NCBI RefSeq assembly: GCF_010233585.1
Contig: NZ_CP045997.1
Span: 4,117,768 to 4,181,767 of the forward strand
DNA from: Spirosoma endbachense
Lineage (GTDB): Bacteria; Bacteroidota; Bacteroidia; Cytophagales; Spirosomataceae
Direction of reading: 5' to 3'
Length of the DNA: 64,000 nucleotides
The number at the start of each line of letters is the position of its first letter. Within the stretch, counting starts at the first letter, position 1. A program made the position numbers and the translations under genes. The notes below the pieces were generated by a model, which saw only the letters and a list, made by a program, of their open reading frames with translations, was not told the origin of the DNA and did no database searches. Of this stretch, positions 8,231 through 18,843 are shown piece by piece.

Positions 8231-10987
8231 ATGGCTACTAACCAAGAACAGACTGGACCACCAGATCGCAGAACGTCGGCCCGGCAGCCACCCCGCTGGG
8301 CTGATCGACTCCTGGAACGGTTCGTTTCGCCTTATCTGCTGGAAGATGTGCAGGGTGACTTGCAGGAGATTTTTCATAAGCGTGTCGCTCAGGTGGGTAT
8401 TGCGCAAGCTCGGCGTGAGTATGGCTGGGCCGTCCTGCATTACCTGAACCCCTTCTTTGCAAAACCGCACTACCGCACCAACAATCTACCCAAGTATCCT
8501 CAATTCTCATCACTCCATCCGATCATGATTCGTAATTATCTAAAAATCGCCTGGCGGAATCTCGCCAAGAACCGCGTATTTAGCCTGATTAATATTTTCG
8601 GACTTGCCATTGGAATGACTACCTGCCTTCTCATTCTTGAGGTGGTGAGTTTCCAGCTTAGTTTCGATACGTTTCATACGAACGCTAACCATATTTATCG
8701 GGTCGTAAACGACCGCTATCAACAGGGCAAGCTTATTCAGCATGGCACCATTACTTATTCGGGCGTTGGAAAAGCAATGAAAGATGATTTTCCGGATGAG
8801 GTGTTAACCCACTCCAGGGTGGTCAAGTGGGGAGATATGGTACTTGATGTCAATAATACGAAACACAAAGCCAGCAAAATCGCCGTTGATAACTCGTTCC
8901 TCTCCATGTTTTCGTTTCCATTATTGGCAGGCGATAAAAAAAGTGTATTGGTAGCCCCCAATACAATCGTACTTACAGAACGGCTGGCAAAAAGGATGTT
9001 TGGTATAAAAAACAATGATTACCAATCCATTTTAGGAAAAACTGTCAAAATTGATAATTCGCCCAATCCCTATAAGCTTACCGGTGTCTGTTCGGATATT
9101 CCTGAAAATTCGCACTTAGATTTCGATTTTCTGATGTCCTATTCGAGCCTTTACAGCGGTGGGAATTTCAATTACAAAGAAGCTGACTATAATTTCACCG
9201 ATTCCGATTTCTGGCATTATATACAACTCAAACCCAACATTGACTATCGAGCCGTTCAAGCCAAACTCGACGCGTTTAGTAAACGGCATTTCCAAGGCAA
9301 CGCCGTATCCGGCAGCGATGAAAAGTTTTATCTGCAACCCCTCAGCGAAGTGCATCTATATTCAGACTTTGAGTATGAAATCGGTAAGGTTGCTAACGGA
9401 CAAATGGTTTGGGGCTTGTTTGCCATCGCCGTTTTCATGATAGTAATTGCCTGGATTAATTACGTCAATTTGTCTACTGCCAAAGCCGTAGAACGAGCCA
9501 AAGAAGTAGGTATACGCAAAGTGGCAGGTTCACAACGTGGCCAACTTATCAGGCAGTTTCTGATTGAATCGTTTGGCCTCAATTTGATTGCTCTGATCCT
9601 CACCCTGCTGTTTTTGGCTGTCAGTCAAACGGGTTTTAACAGGCTGACTAACCTGCCCTTATCGCTGGCTAACCTGTTCAATCAAAGTCTGACAATTCCC
9701 TATTTTCCGTTCTATTTACTACTTGCGTTCGGATTGGGCGTAGTGCTGTCGGGTTATTACCCAGCTTTTATTTTGTCCTCCTTTCAGCCGCTGGCGGTGC
9801 TGAAAGGAAAATTTATGACTACTACCAAAGGGATTACTGTGCGAAAGTCTTTGGTCGTCTTTCAGTTTACGGCCACTATTTTCTTGCTGTTTGCCTCGAT
9901 CGTGATGTTTCGCCAACTGAAATTCATGAGTGAAAAAGACCTGGGCATTCATTTCAGCCAAATTCTTTCGGTTACGGCTCCTTCCCTGGCGTCCAACGAT
10001 TCGTCGCGGGTAATCCGGGCCGAAACCTTCAAGCAAAGCCTCAAACAAATCGGTGGGGTGATGGAGGTTGCTTATACCGACCGGGAAATCGGGGGCGATA
10101 TGGCCCGGACATTTGATGTACAAAACGTAGGGGGCGATAAAAATACCAAACTGACAATGCGGCATTTTGGCGTGAGTCGAGAGTTTTTATCGGTCTACCA
10201 GGTAAAACTACTGGCCGGAAGAAATTTTGTTTTCACGGATTACAATTACAAGTTCGATTTGCTTCATAACGTAATTTTAAACCAGAAAGCGATCAAACAA
10301 CTGGGCTATTCCAAACCTGACGATGCGATTGGGAAACAGCTAAAGCTGTTTGGGCGAAATTGGGACATTGTGGGGGTAGTTGATAATTTTCATCAAAAAG
10401 GGCTACGAAGCGCGGTTGATCCGCTGATTCTAATACCCACCTATAGCACTTCTTTTCCGATTTCGGTGAAAGTGGAAACACAAAACCTTGAAGCCACCCT
10501 GGCTGCTATTAAGTCAGTTTACAAGTCCTTCTTTCCGCAAGATATATTTGGCTACGCGTTTGTTGATGAACGGTTTAATCAACAATACAATAACGACCAA
10601 CTTTTAGGCGAAGCCCTTTTGTTATTTTCCGGTTTGCTGATTTTCGTGGCCTGTTTAGGTCTTTTTGGCTTATCTTTTTTCGTGATCAATCAACGGACCA
10701 AAGAAATCGGTGTCCGCAAGGTTCTTGGTGCGTCCGTGATGAGTATCACCGCTCTGGTGTCGAAAGATTTTCTCAAACTTGTTGTGATTGCGATGGTTAT
10801 TGCTACCCCAATCGGGTGGTATACCATGCGCCGTTGGTTGAACGACTTCGCCTACAAAATCGATATCGAATGGTGGATGTTCGGACTGGCAGGCCTGCTG
10901 GCGATGGGCATTGCCTTACTAACCGTCAGTTTCCAGAGTATAAAGGCCGCCTTGCTGAATCCGGTCAAGAGTCTACGTACCGAATAG
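8231..10987 (+). CDS. FtsX-like ABC transporter permease with N-terminal prefix domain
   Basis: This 918-residue membrane protein belongs to the MacB/FtsX permease superfamily. Residues ~20-95 form a PadR-associated prefix (WADRLLERFVSPYLLEDVQGDLQEIF) fused ahead of a typical permease start, MIRNYLKIAWRNLAKNRVFS. TM1 is ~117-137, followed by a MacB periplasmic domain, an FtsX unit around ERAKEVGIRKVAGS, a second periplasmic domain, and a C-terminal FtsX unit with QRTKEIGVRKVLGAS. No ATPase gene is adjacent, as is usual for these large permeases. Likely substrates are lipoproteins, lipids or small toxic molecules, but this cannot be told from sequence. It is translationally close to padR (20-bp gap). 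Paralogue at 29251. Confidence 0.92.
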   Translation: MATNQEQTGPPDRRTSARQPPRWADRLLERFVSPYLLEDVQGDLQEIFHKRVAQVGIAQARREYGWAVLHYLNPFFAKPHYRTNNLPKYPQFSSLHPIMIRNYLKIAWRNLAKNRVFSLINIFGLAIGMTTCLLILEVVSFQLSFDTFHTNANHIYRVVNDRYQQGKLIQHGTITYSGVGKAMKDDFPDEVLTHSRVVKWGDMVLDVNNTKHKASKIAVDNSFLSMFSFPLLAGDKKSVLVAPNTIVLTERLAKRMFGIKNNDYQSILGKTVKIDNSPNPYKLTGVCSDIPENSHLDFDFLMSYSSLYSGGNFNYKEADYNFTDSDFWHYIQLKPNIDYRAVQAKLDAFSKRHFQGNAVSGSDEKFYLQPLSEVHLYSDFEYEIGKVANGQMVWGLFAIAVFMIVIAWINYVNLSTAKAVERAKEVGIRKVAGSQRGQLIRQFLIESFGLNLIALILTLLFLAVSQTGFNRLTNLPLSLANLFNQSLTIPYFPFYLLLAFGLGVVLSGYYPAFILSSFQPLAVLKGKFMTTTKGITVRKSLVVFQFTATIFLLFASIVMFRQLKFMSEKDLGIHFSQILSVTAPSLASNDSSRVIRAETFKQSLKQIGGVMEVAYTDREIGGDMARTFDVQNVGGDKNTKLTMRHFGVSREFLSVYQVKLLAGRNFVFTDYNYKFDLLHNVILNQKAIKQLGYSKPDDAIGKQLKLFGRNWDIVGVVDNFHQKGLRSAVDPLILIPTYSTSFPISVKVETQNLEATLAAIKSVYKSFFPQDIFGYAFVDERFNQQYNNDQLLGEALLLFSGLLIFVACLGLFGLSFFVINQRTKEIGVRKVLGASVMSITALVSKDFLKLVVIAMVIATPIGWYTMRRWLNDFAYKIDIEWWMFGLAGLLAMGIALLTVSFQSIKAALLNPVKSLRTE

Positions 10988-11008
10988 CTATTTATGCATC
11001 ATCCCTGG

Positions 11009-11036
11009 AAAGCACCGTATGCCCTGCGGTGCTTTT
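11009..11036 (+). terminator. Hairpin terminator after permease 1
   Basis: A 9-bp stem AAAGCACCG/CGGTGCTTT with a 9-nt loop is followed by a short T run, 21 bp after the permease stop. The equivalent position behind the second permease carries a related hairpin. Confidence 0.7.
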
Positions 11037-11657
11037 ATTATGGTCTGCCTTGCAGGAGTTTCCTATCAAACGCAGCTTTTTAAAGAATATAGGCATAAAT
11101 TTCTCAAGGTCAGTAAAGCCAACCGGGTGAGGCTTTTGCTCGGATATGCAAAACGGTTTGAATTTACTTCTTTCACCTTTGAGTAGGATCGCAGGAATTT
11201 TATATATATGAAAACAAGCCAACGTATATCTTGTACGTTCGGTATTGACTTCCTGGCAAGTACGCTGCTTGAGCGTTTGTACGCCATAGCTGGCTCAGTA
11301 TGAATTTGTTCGATCATTGCGCATCACTGGTTGGCCGCCTGAGCGATTAACCAGGTTAGAATCATACCGGTAACTTAAGGTGGTGGTTCAAATTCAGGGG
11401 CCACTATACACATAGACTTAACCTATTTTTTACTAATGAGACCATGATTCACTGGGCGGGAATGGAATGCATTTGACCCAAATTGACCATTTCAATACGA
11501 TTATACAGGCTTTTATCAAGTTATCTTTAAATCAGCCATTTCGAACAATCTGCCTGGACCATCTTTCGTCCTTCAGTGACCGCAAAAAAAATAAAAAAAT
11601 TCTTTAGGGATTGGCTAGGTTAAGTGAACCTTACACAAAATGAAGAAAATCTTGTAG
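11037..11657. other. Intergenic region ahead of the ECF sigma gene
   Basis: No convincing gene was found. The minus-strand frames here (76-83 codons) have unlikely compositions and overlap each other. An A/T-rich stretch at ~11580-11610 directly precedes the sigma gene and probably contains its promoter. Confidence 0.5.
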
Positions 11658-12215
11658 ATGAAGTATCAAAATCTATCTGATGAGTCGCTGGTCGATTTGT
11701 TGCAGCAGGATGATCCAACAGCCTTTGAATTAATCTATCAACGGTATTGGAGACAGCTCTATGGATTTGTGTTTCAACAACTAGGCTCAAAAGAGGATTG
11801 CGAGGAAATCATACATGATCTGATGCTAAGCCTATGGCAAAATCGAGCCCTGTCCCAGATTCAGAACCTGAAACTCTATTTATTCATTGGGGCTCGAAAT
11901 CTTGTCAACAAATCTATCAAGTCCCGGATCAACCTCCGTAAATATCTTGAATACAAGTATTTAAACGATGTTTTTGAAACGGTTGGCCCTAATGAATTCT
12001 CAAATATCACCGAGTTACATCAGGCAATTGAGAACGCTGTAAAAAAAATGCCAGAGAAGACAGCGACTATCTTTAGGATGAGCAAAATGGACAATATGCC
12101 CGTTAAGTACATCGCGTTAAAAATGGAACTGACCGATAAGGCGGTTGAATATCATATTACAAAGTCCCTAAAAATCTTACGTCAACAACTTCAGAATTTT
12201 AATTCCGATAATTAA
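11658..12215 (+). CDS. ECF RNA polymerase sigma-70 factor
   Basis: This is a 185-residue FecI-like sigma factor of the type that is abundant in Bacteroidota. Region 2 lies at ~10-85 (DPTAFELIYQRYWRQLYGF and EEIIHDLMLSLWQNR), and region 4 at ~125-180, including the helix-turn-helix IALKMELTDKAVEYHITKSL. It is followed after 10 bp by a FecR-type anti-sigma gene and then by susC and susD, so it most likely drives that glycan-uptake locus when the anti-sigma factor is inactivated by a signal through the SusC receptor. Confidence 0.92.
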   Translation: MKYQNLSDESLVDLLQQDDPTAFELIYQRYWRQLYGFVFQQLGSKEDCEEIIHDLMLSLWQNRALSQIQNLKLYLFIGARNLVNKSIKSRINLRKYLEYKYLNDVFETVGPNEFSNITELHQAIENAVKKMPEKTATIFRMSKMDNMPVKYIALKMELTDKAVEYHITKSLKILRQQLQNFNSDN

Positions 12216-12225
12216 TAAAAGGTCC

Positions 12226-13227
12226 ATGACTCAACAAGAATTTGATAAAATTGCCGAAAGCTATTTAGCCGGAAACTGCTCTCCAGATGAGATTTCTCTT
12301 TTGCAGGAATGGGCAGATTTGCACTGTACTGCTGACAATCTTACGCTGGCATTTAAGAATGAGACCGACATCCAGCAAACTGAACGTAAACTTTGGGACC
12401 GGATTCAGTCGAATACCGTACCCATAAGGAAATTAAACTGGCTCACACGTTCCAGAAACCTTTGGGCAGTAGGCATCGCTGCCAGTTTAATGCTATTCTT
12501 TTTCGCTTTCCCTTATCTGTTTCAAAATCAATCAACTGATTCCAAACGTGGTATTGAAACCAAAAATGTAGCGGATTCCAGACAGACCACTGTACTACCC
12601 GATGGCAGTATTGTTGTTCTGGGCAAAAATGCCAGTATTACAACGGATGTGAGTTATGGCAAACAAACCCGTACGGTTTATTTGACTGGAGAAGCCTTCT
12701 TTGATGTCAAACATAACACTCAGCTTCCGTTTCTGGTGCATGTGGGCGAGCTGGTAACGGAGGTCCTTGGTACCAGTTTTTATATTAAACCCCAATTGGC
12801 AGGAAAGACAGTTGAAGTGATTGTAAAAACGGGGAAAGTGTCTGTTTATACAATCAATCGAAAAGATGCTAAAAAATTGAATGGTGTTATAATAACATCG
12901 AATCAAAAAGCATTGTACGACGCTCAAAGTAAAACGATTACACCCAATCTGATTGACAATCCCGAGCTAATCAATGCCGCCACCCTACTACCTGTTCTAA
13001 CATTTAATGAAAAAACGATCGAGACGATACTGCCCTTACTATCAAAGGCATATGGGGTTGAGATTGTCGTAGCTAATCCAAATTTAAAACAGTGTGTATT
13101 CACCGGAAATTTAACTGGCTTACCCATGTACGATCAACTTGAACTTATTTGTGGAGCAATTAATGCTCAGCTCGAAGTCAGAGGCACCACCATATTTATC
13201 TCCGGGGATGGGTGCTCTACCCAATAG
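12226..13227 (+). CDS. FecR domain anti-sigma factor
   Basis: This 333-residue inner-membrane protein has a short cytoplasmic N-terminus that would bind the sigma factor, one membrane helix (~residues 82-100, LWAVGIAASLMLFFFAFPYL), a periplasmic FecR domain (RQTTVLPDGSIVVLGKNASI, LTGEAFFDVKH) and a C-terminal DUF4974 domain (EKTIETILPLLSKAYGVEIV). It would receive the signal from the N-terminal domain of the SusC protein encoded next. It lies in the same transcription unit as the sigma factor. Confidence 0.92.
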   Translation: MTQQEFDKIAESYLAGNCSPDEISLLQEWADLHCTADNLTLAFKNETDIQQTERKLWDRIQSNTVPIRKLNWLTRSRNLWAVGIAASLMLFFFAFPYLFQNQSTDSKRGIETKNVADSRQTTVLPDGSIVVLGKNASITTDVSYGKQTRTVYLTGEAFFDVKHNTQLPFLVHVGELVTEVLGTSFYIKPQLAGKTVEVIVKTGKVSVYTINRKDAKKLNGVIITSNQKALYDAQSKTITPNLIDNPELINAATLLPVLTFNEKTIETILPLLSKAYGVEIVVANPNLKQCVFTGNLTGLPMYDQLELICGAINAQLEVRGTTIFISGDGCSTQ

Positions 13228-13375
13228 CGAACCCATCTAAAGCCCTACGTTTCTTACTACTATTTAAGTCGACCATGCATATCGTGGCCGGGCAGGCCCC
13301 TTGTTGCCTCAACAACAATCTGAATTTTGTCCAATCGTACTTCTTTTCCGTCTAAACCTGAAAGTCAGCCAGCTT

Positions 13376-16300
13376 ATGATCAAAAAGTTATCTTTTCCAA
13401 CTTTATTTTGGAAAATCATGAAAACATCGTTACAGCAGATAATATGCTGGTTGTTATGCAGTGGATTGGCAATGGCCCATCACGTGTCGGGTCAGGAAAT
13501 CCTGACTAAACCGATCTCACTTGAGGTTGAGAGCTCAAGCCTAAAAAGCATTCTGTCGCTAATTGAAGATCAGGCGAAAATCCATTTCGTATACAGCACC
13601 AGTAACATTGATGTCAATCAGACGGTAAGCCTGAAAGTAACGAATACGAAGCTCGAATCGGTCCTGAATGACCTCTTAAAACCATTGTCGATTAGCTATG
13701 GTGTGGTAGGGAATCGGATCATGTTGAAAAGTGACCGAAAAAATACGAAATCATCCAGCCTCTCAGAACCTGACCCTTCCTTAAAAACAACAGGAAGACT
13801 AGTGAATGGCACCGTTATGGACGAAAAAAAATCGGGTTTATCGGGAGTCAATGTGTTGCTAAAAGGAACACGGTCGGGTACGACAACGGATAAAAATGGA
13901 AAATTTAGCATCAACATCGACAACGATAACAGTGTCCTAGTTTTTTCATTTGTGGGCTATGGGACGCAGGAAGTCCCCGTTGGGAATCGCGACGATATTG
14001 AGGTTTTCCTGGCCGAGGATAATAAAAACCTGACTGAAGTGCTGGTCGTTGGGTATGGTACGCAGAAAAAGATCAATCAAACGGGAGCCATTGATGTCAT
14101 TAAGGGCGACGCGTTGATCAACAGACCGACCACTACTCTGTCGCAGACAATGCAGGGTAAAACATCGGGTGTTAATTTTTCCGCGGGCTCGTATGGATTC
14201 GAACCCGGAGCCGCTTTGGGCATTCAGATCCGTGGACAAGGCGCTCCACTTGTGCTGATCGACAATGTAGTAGGTTCACTTAATGGGCTGAATCCAAATG
14301 ATGTTGAGTCGATTTCTGTATTAAAAGATGCAGCGGCTTCCGCCATTTATGGCGCCCGTGCCCCTTACGGCGTAGTCCTAATCACAACCAAATCGGGGAG
14401 TAACAGCAATAAAATAAACATTGAATTTTCGGCCAGTACAACCAGTATTACCCCCTATCGTATGCCGCATTTGGCCGACTCCTATACGACAGCACTGGCT
14501 TTAAATGAAGCCGCTGCCAATACGAAAGTACCTGCCATCTATACTAATGCAACGATTGAACGGATTCTGGCCTATCAGAAAGACCCAATAAACACGCCGG
14601 AAACGGTCCCGAGTGCAGCCAATGCCGCACTTTGGGCAAACCTGTATGAAAGTAATGCCAATTATGATTGGTTCAATGTGTACTATGGCAAGGGAAATCG
14701 TAACCAGCAAAATATTGCACTGAGCGGTGGTTCGAAGACGTTTAACTTTTACTTATCCGCTGGTCGGCAGTATGATGGGGGGGTTCTTCAGGTGGCAACC
14801 GACAATTACAAGCGCTATAATACCATTGCCAAATTCGAGGCTAACCTGACAAACTGGCTAAAGCTCTCTTCCAATAGTCGGTATTATACTACGGCACGCC
14901 AGGTTCCGGCTTATGACAACCAGGGCAATTACGATTTGTTATTTCATCAGGTTGCCCGAACCTTTCCTTCTCAGTACATGAAATCGCCCAATGGTGTCTA
15001 TTCGATCCAGTCGAAGATTCCCTGGACGAATAACGCCGGTAATGAGACTACACGGATCAACGATTTTGTTCAACGTTTTGCTCTCGAACTGACTCCCCTC
15101 AAAAACTGGACGGTAAACGCTGATTTTACATACCAACTAACAGCCAGTGAGTTCACATCGAACAATTTTACGGTATACGAAGATGCTGTCAATGGGACCC
15201 CAATTGTGTCGGGCAGTACCGCACCTGCCTACGTTGCCAAAGCGCAGAATTTGTATCTGTATACTACCTTGAATGCCTTTACGACGTATAAATTCGATAT
15301 AGCGGATAAACATCATGTGTCTGTTTTGGGGGGCTACCAGCAGGAGAAATCAAAAACTGCCTATTTATATGCCAAACGGAATAATCTGGTATCTTCAGAA
15401 GTTCCCTCGATACGGACATCAACCGGGCCGGTTGATGCCATCGATTCACTTGCTCCCTACGGTACACAGGGATTCTTTTCCCGACTTACCTATAATTTTA
15501 AAGAACGATACCTGTTCGAGTTTAACTCGCGCTACGACGGTACCTACAAATTTGCTCAGGGCAAACGGTGGGGCTTCTTTCCGTCGCTATCGGCTGGCTG
15601 GAATATGTCGGAAGAGCGGTTCTGGTCGCCGATTGCCAATGCGATCAATAACTTTAAAGTACGCGGATCATGGGGACAACTGGGTAACCAGTTAACGGCG
15701 GCTGCTTATCAGGATATTCCACTCATTGGAACCAGTAGCAACCTTGCGTATATTATCAATGGAGTCAGGCCAAGTTATACGACTCCGCCCAATCTAATAA
15801 ACCCCGATATTACCTGGGAAACCGTTACGACCTCCAATCTAGGCATCGACATCGGGCTGCTCAGAAACCGATTACAACTGACCACCGAAGTATATCGTCG
15901 GAAAACAACCGATCAGTTAGGCCCTTCACAAGCCTTACCAGCGGTCCTTGGTGCGACAATCCCCCAATCAAATAACATGGAAACAGCCACCAACGGATGG
16001 GAATTCAACTTGACCTGGAATGACCGGATCGGCAAAGATTTTAGCTACTCCATAACGGGTATGATGTTCGATTACCTGACAAAAATTACCAAATACAACA
16101 ACCCGACTAAATTGTTAACGAATCCGTATGCGGGAAAAACACAGGGCGAAATTTGGGGACTCGTTTCAGAAGGACTTATTCGAACGCAGGAACAGGCCGA
16201 TCTGATTAACAGGAATGGTACGCAGAAGACAATTTCAGGTCAGGTCTGGAACACAGGCGATATGCAATACGGCGACTTGAATGCCGATGGCGTGATTAAC

Positions 16301-16885
16301 TACGGGAATAACACCGTCGATAATCCGGGCGATAGAAAAATAATTGGGAATAATACCCCTCGCTATCAATTTGGACTAACACTTGCCGCCAAATGGAAAG
16401 GATTTGATTTTTCGATGTTCTGGCAAGGCAGTGCCAAACGCGACCTCGATTTATCTGGCAATTTCCTTTACGGATTCTCCACCACGGTTCAAGGGTCTAT
16501 TTTCCCAGATCATCTGGATTATTACCGGGATTCGGATGCTACAAAGTATGCAGGGTTAGGAAAAAATATGGACGCTTATTTCCCTCGCCCTTACCTCAAT
16601 GCGGATATGAATAACAAAAACCAGCTTATTCAGACTCGCTACCTGCAAAACGGGGCCTATGCACGATTGAAGAACATTCAACTGGGCTATACAGTGCCAG
16701 CATCCGTTCTTGAAAAAATTAAACTCCGGCAGGTGTATGTCTATCTATCGGGCGAAAACCTGATCACCCTTACCAAATTACCCCCTCATTTTGACCCCGA
16801 AACGGCAAATGTTGGTGTAAGAGGCAACGGTAAATCGTACTTTTCGCAACAAGCTTTGACAATGGGCATCAATCTTAAATTTTAA
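13376..16885 (+). CDS. SusC/RagA family TonB-linked outer membrane protein with STN domain
   Basis: I start it at ATG 13376 (MIKKLSFPTLF), 25 codons inside the longest frame, because this gives a proper signal region ending near AMAHHVSGQ. The 1169-residue product then has a STN signalling domain (~45-110), a carboxypeptidase-regulatory-like beta domain (GLSGVNVLLKGTRSGTTTDK), the SusC linker LTEVLVVGYGTQKK, a plug domain (VESISVLKDAAASAIYGARA) and a C-terminal beta barrel. The STN domain is the expected contact for the adjacent FecR protein. The receptor imports oligosaccharides together with the SusD lipoprotein; the linked sulfatase suggests a sulfated glycan, but the enzyme is now inactive. 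Confidence 0.93.
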   Translation: MIKKLSFPTLFWKIMKTSLQQIICWLLCSGLAMAHHVSGQEILTKPISLEVESSSLKSILSLIEDQAKIHFVYSTSNIDVNQTVSLKVTNTKLESVLNDLLKPLSISYGVVGNRIMLKSDRKNTKSSSLSEPDPSLKTTGRLVNGTVMDEKKSGLSGVNVLLKGTRSGTTTDKNGKFSINIDNDNSVLVFSFVGYGTQEVPVGNRDDIEVFLAEDNKNLTEVLVVGYGTQKKINQTGAIDVIKGDALINRPTTTLSQTMQGKTSGVNFSAGSYGFEPGAALGIQIRGQGAPLVLIDNVVGSLNGLNPNDVESISVLKDAAASAIYGARAPYGVVLITTKSGSNSNKINIEFSASTTSITPYRMPHLADSYTTALALNEAAANTKVPAIYTNATIERILAYQKDPINTPETVPSAANAALWANLYESNANYDWFNVYYGKGNRNQQNIALSGGSKTFNFYLSAGRQYDGGVLQVATDNYKRYNTIAKFEANLTNWLKLSSNSRYYTTARQVPAYDNQGNYDLLFHQVARTFPSQYMKSPNGVYSIQSKIPWTNNAGNETTRINDFVQRFALELTPLKNWTVNADFTYQLTASEFTSNNFTVYEDAVNGTPIVSGSTAPAYVAKAQNLYLYTTLNAFTTYKFDIADKHHVSVLGGYQQEKSKTAYLYAKRNNLVSSEVPSIRTSTGPVDAIDSLAPYGTQGFFSRLTYNFKERYLFEFNSRYDGTYKFAQGKRWGFFPSLSAGWNMSEERFWSPIANAINNFKVRGSWGQLGNQLTAAAYQDIPLIGTSSNLAYIINGVRPSYTTPPNLINPDITWETVTTSNLGIDIGLLRNRLQLTTEVYRRKTTDQLGPSQALPAVLGATIPQSNNMETATNGWEFNLTWNDRIGKDFSYSITGMMFDYLTKITKYNNPTKLLTNPYAGKTQGEIWGLVSEGLIRTQEQADLINRNGTQKTISGQVWNTGDMQYGDLNADGVINYGNNTVDNPGDRKIIGNNTPRYQFGLTLAAKWKGFDFSMFWQGSAKRDLDLSGNFLYGFSTTVQGSIFPDHLDYYRDSDATKYAGLGKNMDAYFPRPYLNADMNNKNQLIQTRYLQNGAYARLKNIQLGYTVPASVLEKIKLRQVYVYLSGENLITLTKLPPHFDPETANVGVRGNGKSYFSQQALTMGINLKF

Positions 16886-16905
16886 CTCCCTTCGATCCAG
16901 GAATT

Positions 16906-18642
16906 ATGAGAAATAAACTTTTTATACTCATCTGTTTAAGTACGATGGTGGTTTCCTGCGAAGTATTGGATCAACCACCTCTGGATAAAATTTCTAATGA
17001 TCAGTATTGGAAAACACCGAGCGATCTTGAAAACTACATGTATCAGTTTTATCCAAGTTTTCCAACGTACAGAAGTATCTCCAATAACGTTCTGGGTACC
17101 ATCGGCAGGGACGCCGTTCAGGGTTCGGATCATCAGATTACGCAAACACCAGTCAATGCCCTAAACGGCACTCAAAGCATTGTTCTTTCGGGCGGAAACT
17201 GGACTTGGGATAACATTCGTGGGGTCAACATTTTTTTCGAAAATTATACGAAGGTTAATGCCCCAGCCGAAAATATCAGGCAATATGTAGGAGAAGCGCA
17301 TTTTTTTAAGGCATGGTACTATTTTGAAAAAGTACGGCAATATGGCGACGTACCCAGCTATAGTACGTCTTTACAACTTGACTCAAAAGAGCTGTATAAC
17401 CCCAGAACACCCAGAACGGGTGTGGTTGACTCGATCCTATGGCACCTGGATCAGGCTGTCGATAAGCTGTTCCCGTTAAGTTCGGTCAGTGGAGGAAACA
17501 ACCGCCTGAGCAAAGAAGCGGCCTTGTTGTTCAAATCCAGAGTGGCACTCTTTGAAGGCTCCTGGCAGAAATATCATGCCGGAACTGCATTTGGCAGCAT
17601 CGGGGGCGATCCTAAAAAATACTTCACCCAGGCAGCACAGGCAGCCGCCGAGTTGATGAAACCCGGCAAATATAAAGTTGGGATTACCGGAACTAGTGCC
17701 GACGATTATTCCAGGCTTTTTTCTTCGACGAACCTGTCTGGCAATAATGAGATTATACTCTGGGCCAAATTTGATAAAAATCTGAATACCCTTTCACACA
17801 ATTTCCAGCAGTCCGTGACTGCCTATACCAATCCGATAAGCGTTACGTATGAACTTATTCAGAATTACCTAGGAAAAGACGGTAAGTTCTACGATTACGC
17901 GGGATTAGCCAAGGTCAAGAAAGGGTCGGCCTTTCTGGATGAAATCGGCAGCGCTTGTGATCCCAGACTCAAACAGGTTGTATGGGTGCCTGGCCAGACC
18001 ATGTGGGACAACTCAGCCGGGAAATCGGTATTCTCAAAGCCGTTTTTAGATCTGTCGAACAGCAGTGGCTTTCAGTTGCACAAAGGAGCTGATCCTAAAG
18101 ACCCAACAGCTGGAGGAGCTCAGGGTTTTAGCACAGCGTGCGAAACAGGGGCTGTAATTTTCAGATATGCAGAAGCCTTATTAAACTATGCCGAAGCCAA
18201 AAGTGAACTGGGTGAAGTTGTCGATTACAGCGTTTCGCTCAATTTATTACGCAAGCGTGCCGGAATGCCGGACTTTACGGTTCAATCAGACCCTAATCGG
18301 GCTAAATATGCCAATTTTGGGTACAGTCTTACTGACGAACTGTATGAAATCCGCCGGGAGCGTGCTGTCGAACTGGCCTGCGAAGGCTTTCGCTATGACG
18401 ATTGGCGACGTTGGCGAGCTCATGCCCTGTTTACCGGAAAACGTCCGCTCGGCTTTCCTTTTCTACAGTCCGAATATGCAGCAAACCTAGTTGTACCGAC
18501 CAATGCTGATGGACTAGTCGATCCATTTAAAACCAATCTGCCCGCTGGCTATAATTTCAATGCAGGCCGGGATTATCTGGAATCTATTCCTACAAATGAA
18601 CTAACATTGAATCCTAACCTTAAACAAAATCCGGGCTGGTAG
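16906..18642 (+). CDS. SusD/RagB family nutrient-binding outer membrane lipoprotein
   Basis: This is a 578-residue lipoprotein with lipobox VVSC (Cys18) followed by EVLDQPPLDKISNDQYWKT, the classical SusD beginning. Conserved SusD elements include the EAHFFKAWYYFEKVRQYGDVP helix and a late ELYEIRRERAVELACEGFRYDDWRRW block. It begins 20 bp after susC and forms the cap of the glycan transporter on the cell surface. Confidence 0.93.
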   Translation: MRNKLFILICLSTMVVSCEVLDQPPLDKISNDQYWKTPSDLENYMYQFYPSFPTYRSISNNVLGTIGRDAVQGSDHQITQTPVNALNGTQSIVLSGGNWTWDNIRGVNIFFENYTKVNAPAENIRQYVGEAHFFKAWYYFEKVRQYGDVPSYSTSLQLDSKELYNPRTPRTGVVDSILWHLDQAVDKLFPLSSVSGGNNRLSKEAALLFKSRVALFEGSWQKYHAGTAFGSIGGDPKKYFTQAAQAAAELMKPGKYKVGITGTSADDYSRLFSSTNLSGNNEIILWAKFDKNLNTLSHNFQQSVTAYTNPISVTYELIQNYLGKDGKFYDYAGLAKVKKGSAFLDEIGSACDPRLKQVVWVPGQTMWDNSAGKSVFSKPFLDLSNSSGFQLHKGADPKDPTAGGAQGFSTACETGAVIFRYAEALLNYAEAKSELGEVVDYSVSLNLLRKRAGMPDFTVQSDPNRAKYANFGYSLTDELYEIRRERAVELACEGFRYDDWRRWRAHALFTGKRPLGFPFLQSEYAANLVVPTNADGLVDPFKTNLPAGYNFNAGRDYLESIPTNELTLNPNLKQNPGW

Positions 18643-18843
18643 TTGCTTCCATCCTAAACCATAGGTTACTCAGTGAGCAATACGATGTGTTTCTAACATA
18701 CCCTGAAATGGTAGCTAAGCTTGAAAAATTGTGGAGCAACCCAGTCAGGAACTGGAAAAGGACATCACAACTATAAAGGTGTAGGAATTGAACATATGCG
18801 ATTAAAAATAACCCTTATTGATTGGGCACTATCAACAATCATT

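Noticed and set aside
11341..11410. Stretch with GGTTCAAATTC resembling a tRNA T-arm
   Set aside because: The bases flanking the loop do not pair, and no acceptor stem or anticodon arm can be drawn upstream.
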